Below, piece by piece: positions 9,408 through 18,041 of a DNA stretch of 64,000 nucleotides. Positions within the stretch are counted from its first letter, which is position 1, and each line of letters opens with the position of its first letter. This stretch comes from Pradoshia eiseniae (lineage in GTDB: Bacteria; Bacillota; Bacilli; Bacillales; Pradoshiaceae), in assembly GCF_002946355.1 (NCBI RefSeq), contig NZ_PKOZ01000004.1, forward strand, positions 124,001 to 188,000, written 5' to 3'. A program made the translations under genes and the position numbers. The notes beneath the pieces were generated by a model. That model was given only the letters and a program-made list of their open reading frames with translations. It did no database searches and had not been told where the DNA came from.

Positions 9408-9433
9408 GTTTGTTTTTACTGATTTGAGGAATA
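9408..9433 (+). promoter_or_regulatory. Possible sigma-B promoter for SDR gene
   Basis: GTTTGT (9408-9413), 14-bp spacer, GGAATA (9428-9433), against the sigma-B consensus GTTTAA-N12-14-GGGTAT. Fits a general-stress SDR but has mismatches in both boxes. Confidence 0.3.
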
Positions 9434-9472
9434 ACAGACTATAGATGATTGTTAGGAAAGGATGATTGTGAA

Positions 9473-10345
9473 ATGAACGAAGATATCAAATTAGGAAAAG
9501 ACGGTTTCCCTAAACAGGCCCAAAAGGAACAGCCTGGTCATACTGAGGAAATGCACCCTCAACCAATCGAAGTAGATGAAAATTATAAAGGCAGCGGCAA
9601 GCTGAAAGGGAAAACAGCTATCATCACTGGCGGCGACAGCGGCATCGGCCGTTCTGTTTCTCTTTACTTTGCCAAGGAAGGCGCAGATGTAGCCATCGTT
9701 TATTTGAATGAGCATGAAGATGCCAATAAAACGAAGGATATGGTGGCAAATGAAGGCGTTCGCTGCATGCTTCTTGCAGGAGATGTGGGTGACAGCTCCT
9801 TTTGCCGTGAAATTGTCGACCAAGTGAAATCTGAGTTCGGCAAGATTGACATCCTAGTCAATAATGCTGCTGAACAGCATGTACAAGAAAGCCTATTAGA
9901 TATCAGTGATGAACAGCTGGAAAAGACATTCCGCACGAATATCTTCTCCATGTTCTATTTAACAAAAGCGGCTCTGCCTCATCTTTCTAAAGGCAGCTCC
10001 ATTATTAATACGGCATCTATTACAGCCTATCAAGGTCATCCGCAGCTGATGGATTACTCTTCAACTAAAGGGGCCATTGTCTCCTTCACAAGGGCATTAG
10101 CTAATAATATTGCGGACAAGGGGATTCGCGTGAACGGCGTAGCACCAGGCCCTATCTGGACACCGCTCATACCAGCGACATTCCCAGCGGATAAAGTAAA
10201 AGAATTTGGCAAGAATGCACCGCTTGGCCGTGCTGGTCAGCCATCTGAGCTTGCGCCGGCTTATGTTTACTTGGCAAGCGATGATTCCTCTTATGTAAGC
10301 GGACAAGTCATCCATGTCAATGGCGGCTCCGTAGTAAACGGTTAA
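9473..10345 (+). CDS. SDR oxidoreductase, YhxC/YhxD/YdaD type general-stress dehydrogenase
   Basis: 290 aa short-chain dehydrogenase. The N-terminal 45-residue extension (PKQAQKEQPGHTEEMHPQP...) is typical of the glucose/ribitol-dehydrogenase-like subgroup to which B. subtilis YhxC, YhxD, YhdF and YdaD (GSP39) belong. Rossmann motif TGGDSGIGRS, NNAA motif, catalytic Tyr-Lys in YSSTKGA and a C-terminal GGSVVNG. Substrate unknown. Start taken at ATG 9473 with AAAGGA ten bases upstream; an in-frame TTG at 9449 lacks a good site. In B. subtilis yhxD lies near comK; here a similar gene has moved away from that neighbourhood. Confidence 0.87.
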   Translation: MNEDIKLGKDGFPKQAQKEQPGHTEEMHPQPIEVDENYKGSGKLKGKTAIITGGDSGIGRSVSLYFAKEGADVAIVYLNEHEDANKTKDMVANEGVRCMLLAGDVGDSSFCREIVDQVKSEFGKIDILVNNAAEQHVQESLLDISDEQLEKTFRTNIFSMFYLTKAALPHLSKGSSIINTASITAYQGHPQLMDYSSTKGAIVSFTRALANNIADKGIRVNGVAPGPIWTPLIPATFPADKVKEFGKNAPLGRAGQPSELAPAYVYLASDDSSYVSGQVIHVNGGSVVNG

Positions 10346-10350
10346 TACGA

Positions 10351-10387
10351 AAAATCCCCTTCTTCGATGGCAAAGAAGGGGATTTTT
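10351..10387. terminator. Bidirectional terminator
   Basis: Stem aaaatccccttctt / aagaaggggattttt between the convergent SDR and ribokinase genes; T-rich on both strands. Confidence 0.88.
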
Positions 10388-10389
10388 AT

Positions 10390-11259
10390 TTATTCAAAGA
10401 ATTGCCGGATCATTTTTTTAGTAGGCATTCCATTTTGGGCGCCAATTTGCGTGATCGACAGGGCGGCCGCTCTATTGGCAAAGCGGATAGCTTCCTTTAG
10501 ACCCAACTGTTCGCATATCGCTACTCCCAGTGCTCCGTTAAAGGTATCTCCAGCTCCAGTAGTATCAACGACAGGCACATTGAACGCTGGAATGCGCACT
10601 TCTTTTCCTTCCTCATAAAAGAGGACCCCCTCATCCCCCATCGTGATGATTAATTTTGAAGACAATTCCGCAATTGGAAACTCCTCCGAAAGAGTCTGAT
10701 ATTCATGTTCATTCGGAGTTATGTAATCAGCTAATTGAATGATTTCAGCCGGCAGCTTTGTCATAGGCGCAGGGTTTAAGATAGTTATAACATTGGCTGC
10801 CTTCCCAATTTCAAGCGCTTTTTGCACACAATTGAGCGGAATCTCAAGCTGAACGAGGAGAAGATCACTGTCCTCTATCACCTTTCTATTCTCCTCTATC
10901 CATTGAGGGGTCATCTCATGATTAGCCCCAGGTACCACAATTATGCGATTATCTCCCTCAGATAGAATAATGCTTGCCGTCCCGCTTGAGCCCTCGACCC
11001 TCTTCACAGCTTCTGTCCGAATGCCTTCCTTCTTTAAGACTTCAAGAAGGCCATCTCCTAAATAATCGCTTCCAAGACAGCCAATCATGGATACCTCTGC
11101 TCCAAGCCTTGCTGCCGCAACAGCCTGATTGGCTCCCTTCCCGCCCGGCATGGTCGCAAAGTTTTCACCCATAACGGTCTCCCCGGCGATTGGAACCTTT
11201 TTTACCGACGTCACTAAATCCATATTAATACTTCCGACTACCGCAATTTTGATTGTCAT
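10390..11259 (-). CDS. rbsK: Ribokinase
   Basis: 289 aa PfkB-family kinase that phosphorylates ribose to ribose-5-phosphate. Visible: NMDLVTSVKKVPIAGETV at the N-terminus, GGKGANQAVAAARLGA (first PfkB signature) and DTTGAGDTFNGAL (second signature with catalytic Asp). Most like RbsK among PfkB kinases. No rbsD, rbsACB transporter or rbsR accompanies it; the next gene upstream on the same strand is the maltose-type LacI regulator, separated by a terminator at 11375-11405, so it is probably transcribed separately. Start ATG 11259 with a GGTGAT site. Confidence 0.87.
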   Translation of the reverse strand: MTIKIAVVGSINMDLVTSVKKVPIAGETVMGENFATMPGGKGANQAVAAARLGAEVSMIGCLGSDYLGDGLLEVLKKEGIRTEAVKRVEGSSGTASIILSEGDNRIIVVPGANHEMTPQWIEENRKVIEDSDLLLVQLEIPLNCVQKALEIGKAANVITILNPAPMTKLPAEIIQLADYITPNEHEYQTLSEEFPIAELSSKLIITMGDEGVLFYEEGKEVRIPAFNVPVVDTTGAGDTFNGALGVAICEQLGLKEAIRFANRAAALSITQIGAQNGMPTKKMIRQFFE

Positions 11260-11374
11260 CTAATCACCAATCCTCTAGTATAGTAGGTTTTCTGCTAAAA
11301 GCGTACAAGTAAAAGACATCATTGACTATAGTTTATCAACTAGTTAATTAGAATGAATGGTTTATATAGACTTA

Positions 11375-11405
11375 AAGAAGCTTAGGAGCAGCTCCCAAGC
11401 TTCTT
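11375..11405 (-). terminator. Terminator after LacI-type regulator gene
   Basis: Stem aagaagctt...aagcttctt with an inner ggagc/gctcc stem, six bases beyond the stop at 11411. Confidence 0.65.
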
Positions 11406-11410
11406 GCCTG

Positions 11411-12436
11411 TTAATTTTTTATCTTAGCTACCGAGGATCGAACAATGAGCTCATAGGGCACAATCATCCTCATCGCAGGGCTGCCAGGCTCTTTAATCCG
11501 CGTTAGCAATAGCTTTACTGCTTGATAGCCCAGTGACTCTATATTAATATCCACTGAGCACAACGGCGGCTTGGATAGTTCTGCGAGCAGCACATTATTG
11601 AAACTGAACACTGAAATATCACCCGGCACATCTATTCCTAACTCATCAAGCATATTCAATACGCCCAGACTCATAAAATCATCCGCAACGATTAAGGCAG
11701 TTGGAGAATTCTCCAAATTCATCAGCCGTTTAACCGCTTCCTTTCCGCCTTCAAGCATGAAGTCCTCGTGGATGACATAGTCCTTACGTACTGGAATACC
11801 TGCTTCCATAAGGGCTGCCTCGTAACCCTTCATCCGCTCAATGGTCACGACAAGCTCTGCATTTCCCCCGATAAAAGCAATAGCGCTATGCCCGCTGTCA
11901 AGCAAGTATTTAGCCACATCCTTGCCAGCCTGGAAATTATCATTATCAACATGGCTAATACTGCTTTCATATTGATAAGGCTTGCCAATCACGACAAATG
12001 GAAAATTGGCTTCCCTTAAATAGTTCAGCACATTATCGCCAACCTTTGAATAGAGGAGAATCAATCCATCTACCCGGCCGCCATGAACCATCTTTTCGAC
12101 TTCATCGTATATTTCCTCTTCCGTGATGCCTGTCGTGATTTGCAGTCCAAGACGGTCATCATGTGCCGCCTGGCTCAAGCCTTTCATGACTGTTGGGAAA
12201 AAGGGATTAAGGAAGGAGCCGTCCCCTGATTTTGGCATGATAATCCCTAGTACATCGCTAGACTTACTTGCAAGGCTTCTAGCGATGAAGTTAGGGTGAT
12301 AGCCGAGCTCATTCATCGCCTTTCGAACTTTTCTCTTTGTTTTTTCACTGATTCGCGGATTGTTGGCAATCACTCTTGAAACAGTAGATGGAGCGACATT
12401 TGCCAATTTTGCAACATCCTTTATGGTCACTGCCAT
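11411..12436 (-). CDS. malR: LacI family transcriptional regulator of the maltodextrin cluster (MalR-like)
   Basis: 341 aa. N-terminal helix-turn-helix and hinge (VTIKDVAKLANVAPSTVSRVI, residues 3-23; LGYHPNFIARSLASKSS) followed by a periplasmic-binding-protein-like sensor domain ending in VPYELIVRSS, the LacI/MalR end motif. It follows the alpha-glucosidase gene by 28 bp and is likely cotranscribed. By context it should control the divergent cyclomaltodextrinase/mdxE promoters through the GCAA-CG-TTGC type operators at 19417-19430 and 19602-19615, released by maltose or maltodextrin; this is inference. A rare possibility is control of rbsK. Start ATG 12436 with GGGAAGG upstream. Confidence 0.87.
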   Translation of the reverse strand: MAVTIKDVAKLANVAPSTVSRVIANNPRISEKTKRKVRKAMNELGYHPNFIARSLASKSSDVLGIIMPKSGDGSFLNPFFPTVMKGLSQAAHDDRLGLQITTGITEEEIYDEVEKMVHGGRVDGLILLYSKVGDNVLNYLREANFPFVVIGKPYQYESSISHVDNDNFQAGKDVAKYLLDSGHSAIAFIGGNAELVVTIERMKGYEAALMEAGIPVRKDYVIHEDFMLEGGKEAVKRLMNLENSPTALIVADDFMSLGVLNMLDELGIDVPGDISVFSFNNVLLAELSKPPLCSVDINIESLGYQAVKLLLTRIKEPGSPAMRMIVPYELIVRSSVAKIKN

Positions 12437-12464
12437 ACAATCAGCCTTCCCTTCTTAGCAGCTT

Positions 12465-14120
12465 CTACAGAAGATACATTACCGTCTCATATGGTGAGAG
12501 GATGAATGGATCTGTTTGCCGCTTATCCTTATGATAATTGCTTAAGATTACCCTCTTCACCTTCCCGGAAAATTCGGGCAATCGTACAGTCTGCTCTTCT
12601 TTGCTGAAATTATTGAGTATCAATGCCGTTTGTTTCCCTTCACTTCGAGAATAAGCAAAGATATTCGGATCATCTTTTAAATGAAGCTTGAAATCTCCGT
12701 ATATTAGACATTCATGCTGTTTACGCAGCTGAATCATTCTCTTATAGAAATGGAGGATAGAGTTAGGGTTGTCCTCTTGTACCTTCACATTGACTTCTTT
12801 ATAATTTGGATTCACTTTCATCCATGGGGCTCCTTGGGTAAAACCAGCATTTGCCGAGGAATTCCATTGCATCGGGGTTCTTGAATTATCCCGTCCGCTC
12901 TTCCAGATAATTTTCATTAATTCTTCATGGCTCCGGCCCTTAGCCAGCTCCATGTAATAAAAATTCTTCATACTAATATCATCATAATCCACTATCGATT
13001 CAAACGCGACATTCGTCATGCCGATTTCCTGCCCTTGATAGATGAACGGTGTCCCTTGCATGAAGAAATACATGGCGCCAAGCATTTTAGCACTTTCTTC
13101 CCAGTAATCCTGATCATCCCCTAATGTGGAGACGATTCGCGGCTTATCATGGTTCTCAATGAACAGGGCGTTCCACCCTCTTCGATGAAGGCCTGTCTGC
13201 CATTTATTCATGATAGCTTTAAAAGCAGGCAGGTCTAGCTCTGTTTCTGCTTCCTTCTCCCACAGGGCCAAATGCTCAAATTGAAAAACCATATTAAAAG
13301 CGCCAATCTCCTCATTCACCCAAGGATCGGAATTTTCACTGCTTACACCGCTCGCTTCCCCAACTGTCATAATATCATAGCGAGAAAAGGTTCTGTCTTT
13401 AAGCTCCTGAAGGATATCATGAATACCCTCTTGGTTCGTATAGAAGGAGAACCCGGGAATCTGTGACTGGTCGTCCGCCTCAGTATTTGGAAAGCCCTCT
13501 TTTTTCTTAATATGGCTAATAGCGTCAATTCTAAAACCATCAATGCCTTTATCAAGCCACCAATTAATCATTGAATAGACAGCTTCACGCATATCTGTGT
13601 TTTCCCAATTCAAGTCAGGCTGCTTCTTGGCAAAGACATGCAAGTAGTATTGACTGCTTTCCTTATCATACTCCCAGGCGCTACCAGAGAAGATGCTCTC
13701 CCAGTTATTCGGCAGCACATCCTCCGCCCCGTCACTCCAAATATACCAATCTCGCTTTGGAGAATTAGGAGATGATTTCGATTCGATAAACCATGGATGC
13801 TCATCACTCGTATGATTAACGACCAAATCCATGATTAGCTTCATTCCGCGAGCATGGACTTCACTAAGCAAGCGGTCAAAATCCTCCATTGAACCGAAAT
13901 CTTTCATGATTGCTTGATAATCACTAATATCGTAGCCATTATCCGCATTAGGCGATTGATAGATTGGGCATATCCATATGACATCAATACCTAAGTCCTG
14001 TATATAGTCCAGTTTGCTAATGATTCCTTGTAAGTCACCAATTCCATCTCCATTGGAATCCATAAAGCTCTTTGGATAGATTTGATAACAAACCGCTTCT
14101 TTCCACCATTTCTTTTTCAT
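12465..14120 (-). CDS. malL: GH13 alpha-glucosidase (MalL/oligo-1,6-glucosidase family)
   Basis: 551 aa cytosolic exo-glucosidase of the GH13_31 type. All catalytic regions are intact: DLVVNH 98-103, GFRIDAISHI with nucleophile D199, GEASG with acid E255, ENHD with D325. Calcium-type loop DSNGDGIGDL at 21-30. The residue after the nucleophile is Ala200; in oligo-1,6-glucosidases it is usually Val, while alpha-1,4-preferring enzymes carry Ala or Thr, so a maltase-like preference is plausible. Start set at ATG 14120 (GAGGT ten bases upstream) rather than GTG 14126. It would split imported maltodextrins or cyclomaltodextrinase products to glucose. Confidence 0.9.
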   Translation of the reverse strand: MKKKWWKEAVCYQIYPKSFMDSNGDGIGDLQGIISKLDYIQDLGIDVIWICPIYQSPNADNGYDISDYQAIMKDFGSMEDFDRLLSEVHARGMKLIMDLVVNHTSDEHPWFIESKSSPNSPKRDWYIWSDGAEDVLPNNWESIFSGSAWEYDKESSQYYLHVFAKKQPDLNWENTDMREAVYSMINWWLDKGIDGFRIDAISHIKKKEGFPNTEADDQSQIPGFSFYTNQEGIHDILQELKDRTFSRYDIMTVGEASGVSSENSDPWVNEEIGAFNMVFQFEHLALWEKEAETELDLPAFKAIMNKWQTGLHRRGWNALFIENHDKPRIVSTLGDDQDYWEESAKMLGAMYFFMQGTPFIYQGQEIGMTNVAFESIVDYDDISMKNFYYMELAKGRSHEELMKIIWKSGRDNSRTPMQWNSSANAGFTQGAPWMKVNPNYKEVNVKVQEDNPNSILHFYKRMIQLRKQHECLIYGDFKLHLKDDPNIFAYSRSEGKQTALILNNFSKEEQTVRLPEFSGKVKRVILSNYHKDKRQTDPFILSPYETVMYLL

Positions 14121-14201
14121 AAGCACATTTACCTCACTAAAGTCTTATTCATGAAGCATTCCGAGCCTTATAAAAGGATTGCGAAACACTAGTAAATCAA
14201 A

Positions 14202-14229
14202 CAAAAACAAGGGAGCGCTTACACTCCCC
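14202..14229 (-). terminator. Terminator between GH13-like gene and malL, with cre-like loop
   Basis: Stem gggag (14211-14215) / ctccc (14224-14228), followed on the minus strand by TTGTTTTTG. The minus-strand loop and arm read TGTAAGCGCT, the first ten positions of a catabolite-responsive element. Confidence 0.6.
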
Positions 14230-14245
14230 TATATTTTCACTACAT

Positions 14246-15751
14246 TTAATTTGTTTGTCTACCCTTTTTCTTTGCCATAATCAAAAAAACAACAAAGCTG
14301 ATTGGAATAAGAATTAGAATTGCCAAGAAACCAATATTCAATCCTGATTCATCCTCGACCAAATAGACTTCAGCCGTCTCGCGATCTAAGGTGATGCCAT
14401 ATAAGCCATCCTGCTCCCTGACTAGGTCTGAATTCAATTTCCCCCTTAATTCCTGATTGTTCTCAAAGAGGGCTGAATCTAGCTGGATTGTCTTTGTTTT
14501 CGAGCTATTATTGATTGCCACAATCATTGTCTGGTCTTTCGTTTCCCTTTTGAAGACGGCCATTGCACCATCTGTTTGCAGCAGCTCTAAATCACCTGCT
14601 GCTAAAGCCGGGTATTCCTGTCTTAAATCAGATAGCTTTGTAATATATTCTATCAGCTCTTCATCTGTCCGGAAATTCATCATCCTATGATTGTCCGGCT
14701 TTTCTCCGCCATTCAACGCAATTTCAGACCCATAGGTCATCATTGGAATACCAGGCATTGTATATAAATAAGTTAAAGCCATTTTCCAGCGTGTCCCAGG
14801 GAATTGTTTAGCTCTCTCAGTTTCCTTCGTAAATCTCTCTGTCGTCTCCGTATCCATTGAAATAACTGTATTATGCGGATTCTCAACCGTTTCAAAGAGT
14901 TTATCCCATCTATTAAATATGGAATCCATCTCTCTATCGGTTGTTGCAAAGGCCTTTCTCAGATTCTCCAGCTGTCCCTTATCAAGCACTCCATCTAGGG
15001 GCAAGCTTTGAATCGCTTCTGCATCCAATTCCCCGAGAAGATAAAATTCCGGATAGACTTTTTTCATCTCAGCAATAAATTCATTCCAAAAGGATTTGGG
15101 CACATATTTCATATACAAAAGCCGGTAGCCGTCAATATCCGTTTCCTTAGCCCACCATTTGGCCGCATCGATTAAATAGCTCGCAACCTCTGGATTCTCC
15201 TGTGCTAAATCAGGCTTCCCATCTACCCAGCCATTTTCTTGATTGTTAGATTCTCTAGTCTCAGTAATGGTCCTCTCTTCATGGAACCAATTTTCCTTCC
15301 CCTTCTCTTCAAGCCACGGATGGCCTTTCCCCAAATGATTCACTTGAAAATCCAAAATGACTTTCATATCATGATGATGAGCTTCCTTGACAAGCTCTTT
15401 CAATTCATCGATGGTTCCGTAGTTCTCATTCATGGCCATAAAATCAAGCGGGGAATTCCCGGTATAATCGCCGTCCATATTCTGGATGACAGGATTAAAC
15501 GCAATGGCCGTAAATCCCATTTCCTTTATGTAATCCAGCTTGGAGATTACCCCTTTAAGGTCTCCCCCTTGATACTTGTTCAGATCATCGATGTTGACTT
15601 GATTATCATTCTCTGTGTTTCCGTTGTAAAACCTGTCAATCATCACATAATAAATGGTTTCATCCTGCCAACTCTCCGCGCTTCCTTTCCCCGGCAGAAA
15701 CGGGAAGATAAGCAGCGGCACTAGCAAAATAAAGGCAAATCTTTTCAACAT
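14246..15751 (-). CDS. Secreted, membrane-anchored GH13 amylase-like protein with degenerate active site
   Basis: 501 aa. Signal peptide at 1-25 (KRFAFILLVPLLIFPFLP... then GKGSAESW), GH13 barrel, C-terminal beta domain and a C-terminal helix (about 472-492) with a KKKGR stop-transfer tail, so the domain faces outward. Region I DFQVNH (134-139) and the acid E241 (LLGE) remain, but the region II sequence is GYRLLYMKYV, placing Leu212 where the Asp nucleophile should be, and region IV reads MDTETTERF, with Glu302/Thr303 where NHD should be. The frame is intact, so this looks like a maintained pseudoenzyme, perhaps a maltodextrin-capturing surface protein; this role is inference. Start ATG 15751 with GGGGG upstream. 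Lies 36 bp after mdxG. Confidence 0.87.
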   Translation of the reverse strand: MLKRFAFILLVPLLIFPFLPGKGSAESWQDETIYYVMIDRFYNGNTENDNQVNIDDLNKYQGGDLKGVISKLDYIKEMGFTAIAFNPVIQNMDGDYTGNSPLDFMAMNENYGTIDELKELVKEAHHHDMKVILDFQVNHLGKGHPWLEEKGKENWFHEERTITETRESNNQENGWVDGKPDLAQENPEVASYLIDAAKWWAKETDIDGYRLLYMKYVPKSFWNEFIAEMKKVYPEFYLLGELDAEAIQSLPLDGVLDKGQLENLRKAFATTDREMDSIFNRWDKLFETVENPHNTVISMDTETTERFTKETERAKQFPGTRWKMALTYLYTMPGIPMMTYGSEIALNGGEKPDNHRMMNFRTDEELIEYITKLSDLRQEYPALAAGDLELLQTDGAMAVFKRETKDQTMIVAINNSSKTKTIQLDSALFENNQELRGKLNSDLVREQDGLYGITLDRETAEVYLVEDESGLNIGFLAILILIPISFVVFLIMAKKKGRQTN

Positions 15752-15787
15752 ATTTTGTCCCCCCAAGATTATCCATACAGGATAACC

Positions 15788-16636
15788 TTATCCTTTCGTT
15801 CCTCCTGCCGTCAAACCAGAAACAAAATATTTTTGTAAGAATAAGAAGAGAATGGCAATTGGTACCGCGATTAAGACTGAACCAGCCGCAAACTTCGTAA
15901 ACTCAGCCCCAAACTGCTTCCCAACCATTGAGTACAGTCCAACTGCAAGCGTATACTTATCACTTGAGCTAATGAGAATCTTCGCAAGGATAAAATCACC
16001 AAACGGAGCCACGAAGGAGAATAAAGCCACAACCGCAATGATTGGCTTTGCAAGCGGCATAACAATCTGGAAGAAGATTCTCAAATGGCCCGCACCATCC
16101 ATCTTAGCGCTTTCATCCAAATCGCGTGGAATGGAATCCAAGTACCCTTTCATCAGCCATGTGTTCATTGGAATCTGTCCGCCGACATAAAGAAGGACTA
16201 ATCCAAGATGAGTATCAATTAATCCTGTTCTCGTCGCCAGGACATAGATGGCAATAAGGGCCGCGAAGTTCGGGATCATTTGCAAAATCAAGAATGTCAT
16301 CAGTCCGTTCTTCCGTCCGACAAAGCGATAGCGGGAGAAAGCATAAGCTGTGAAAGAAACCGATATGACCGTTAATATCATTGTCATTAAGCTTATCTTG
16401 ATCGAATTGAAATACCAAAGCAGATAGTCACTATTCTCTAAATCAAATAATTCTTTATAGTGATTTAATGTAGCATTATCTGGAATCATTTTGGAGCTTG
16501 ATAAACTGTCGCCCGGATTAAAGGAAGAGCCGATAATCCAGAGAACAGGATAGATGATGATGGCAAACATGATGCCAATGACAAGATAGGACAATGATAA
16601 ACGGACAAATTTTCTGCTGTTCTTGCTCTTCATCAC
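15788..16636 (-). CDS. mdxG: Maltodextrin ABC transporter permease, MalG type
   Basis: 282 aa inner-membrane subunit with six predicted helices. The EAA loop is ESAKMDGAGHLRIFFQIVMP, which docks the ATPase, and the end is VSGLTAGGTKG, a typical MalG/MdxG C-terminus. Overlaps the mdxF stop (GTGA at 16633-16636); either GTG 16636 or ATG 16633 can start it, with GAGGAGG upstream. Pairs with MdxF to form the pore for linear maltodextrins delivered by MdxE. No ATPase gene is in the cluster, as is usual when MsmX serves. Confidence 0.93.
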   Translation of the reverse strand: MMKSKNSRKFVRLSLSYLVIGIMFAIIIYPVLWIIGSSFNPGDSLSSSKMIPDNATLNHYKELFDLENSDYLLWYFNSIKISLMTMILTVISVSFTAYAFSRYRFVGRKNGLMTFLILQMIPNFAALIAIYVLATRTGLIDTHLGLVLLYVGGQIPMNTWLMKGYLDSIPRDLDESAKMDGAGHLRIFFQIVMPLAKPIIAVVALFSFVAPFGDFILAKILISSSDKYTLAVGLYSMVGKQFGAEFTKFAAGSVLIAVPIAILFLFLQKYFVSGLTAGGTKG

Positions 16637-17937
16637 ATCATATCCTCCTCTTGGAATGATTTAGTTCTCTTAAATTGCCATAAAGCCACAGACATGACGA
16701 TTAATGAAAGAATCATCGTAATAGCCGCTGCTTTTCCATATTGGCCGGCAGTCATCGTTAGGCGATAAATCCAGGAGATTAAAATATCTGTTCCCCATGC
16801 ATTTTGTCCAGCAACCGCAGGTCCGCCGTTATTGAATAAGAAGATAATATTAAAGTTATTGAAATTGAATGTGTATTGCGTAATGATAATTGGAGCTGTC
16901 GCATAAAGCACAAGCGGAAGTGTAATCTTCCTGAATTTCTGCCATGCACTTGCCCCATCAATCGTGGCTGCTTCATATAAATCATCAGATATGGATTGCA
17001 GGACACCTGTTGTCATGGCAAAAATGAATGGGAATCCAAGCCACCCTTGAATCATGATCAGCGCAAACCTCGTCCAATTGGACTCCGTCATCCAGCTGAC
17101 GGGATCAATACCTAGGCTGGCCAAGATGGTTGTGTTGATGACCCCGAATGATTCATTGAACATTCCTGAGAATACCAGGATGGATACAAATGCCGGTACT
17201 GCCCATGGTAAAATGAATACTGTTCGTATAATGGCTTTGCCTTTAAGATCCTTTTGATTCACGAGTACTGCCAGGAATATTCCCAATGCCACTTGGAGAG
17301 TGGTTGCCGCAAATGTCCAAACAAGTGTCCAGCCAAATACGCTGAAGAAGGTCGTTCTCCAAATATCAATCTTGAAGATATCAATAAAGTTTTGGAATCC
17401 TATCCAATCTACCAAATTAGCAGGCGGTGAATGATATAGGTCATAGTTTGTAAAAGCGAGCAAGAATGAGAAGATAATAGGGAAAATGACAACGAATACG
17501 AGCAGCAAGACCCCTGGTGAAATAATTAAATAGGGGAACCCATTATCAATAAGATTACGGTATTGTTCGCGCAAATTATTCAAAGGAAGTCCAATCTCTC
17601 TTTTCTTTCCATCCTTATACGCATCAAAAAGGTTAAGCCCATATATCACAAGCCCTAAAACCGTAATAAGTAGTGCTAGAATTCCATCAATCAATAAACG
17701 AATCGAATGATCAAGCCTTGGAATCTCCCCAAGCGTGATCAAGCCCCAGAACCCTATATTCAACGTTTGAAAAAATGTGGCGAAGAAAATGGCTGTGAGG
17801 ACTAAATAGATGGATCCTTTTAGCTTCTGTCCATTATAGAACTGTCCGAATCCAGGTATGATTGAGAGCAGCAAGGCATTCCTTGCGTGTTTTGTCCGCG
17901 TTACTTGTGGTCCGGTATTCATCTGCAGACTTTCCAT
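16633..17937 (-). CDS. mdxF: Maltodextrin ABC transporter permease, MalF type
   Basis: 434 aa. An N-terminal extension with three additional membrane segments (about residues 20-110, LLSIIPGFGQFYNGQKLKGS) precedes the core binding-protein-dependent permease domain, as in MdxF/MalF. EAA loop: EAATIDGASAWQKFRKITLP. The end runs into mdxG with a 4-bp overlap. Start ATG 17937 with GGGGAG nine bases upstream. Located 104 bp after mdxE, the gap being filled by a hairpin at 18000-18031. Confidence 0.93.
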   Translation of the reverse strand: MESLQMNTGPQVTRTKHARNALLLSIIPGFGQFYNGQKLKGSIYLVLTAIFFATFFQTLNIGFWGLITLGEIPRLDHSIRLLIDGILALLITVLGLVIYGLNLFDAYKDGKKREIGLPLNNLREQYRNLIDNGFPYLIISPGVLLLVFVVIFPIIFSFLLAFTNYDLYHSPPANLVDWIGFQNFIDIFKIDIWRTTFFSVFGWTLVWTFAATTLQVALGIFLAVLVNQKDLKGKAIIRTVFILPWAVPAFVSILVFSGMFNESFGVINTTILASLGIDPVSWMTESNWTRFALIMIQGWLGFPFIFAMTTGVLQSISDDLYEAATIDGASAWQKFRKITLPLVLYATAPIIITQYTFNFNNFNIIFLFNNGGPAVAGQNAWGTDILISWIYRLTMTAGQYGKAAAITMILSLIVMSVALWQFKRTKSFQEEDMM

Positions 17938-17999
17938 TTCGGAAGACTCCCCTTTCCATGAAAAGAAACCTTATCTTTTAAGCTTCCCTGCAAAAGGAT

Positions 18000-18031
18000 G
18001 GGCATTACCCCTTAGCATAAGGATAATGCCC
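18000..18031 (-). promoter_or_regulatory. Intercistronic hairpin between mdxE and mdxF
   Basis: Arms gggcatta (18000-18007) and taatgccc (18024-18031) just after the binding-protein stop; the minus-strand tail (ATCCTTTTGC) is a weak U-tract. Such hairpins often stabilise or partly terminate the message so that the binding protein is made in excess over the permeases. Confidence 0.65.
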
Positions 18032-18041
18032 GCCAGGTTCT

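Noticed and set aside
9491-9951. Antisense ORFs inside the SDR gene
   Set aside because: Mirror frames of a clear coding sequence without their own signals.
15239-15724. 161-codon plus-strand ORF opposite the GH13-like gene
   Set aside because: Shadow frame of the minus-strand gene; no RBS and no similarity.
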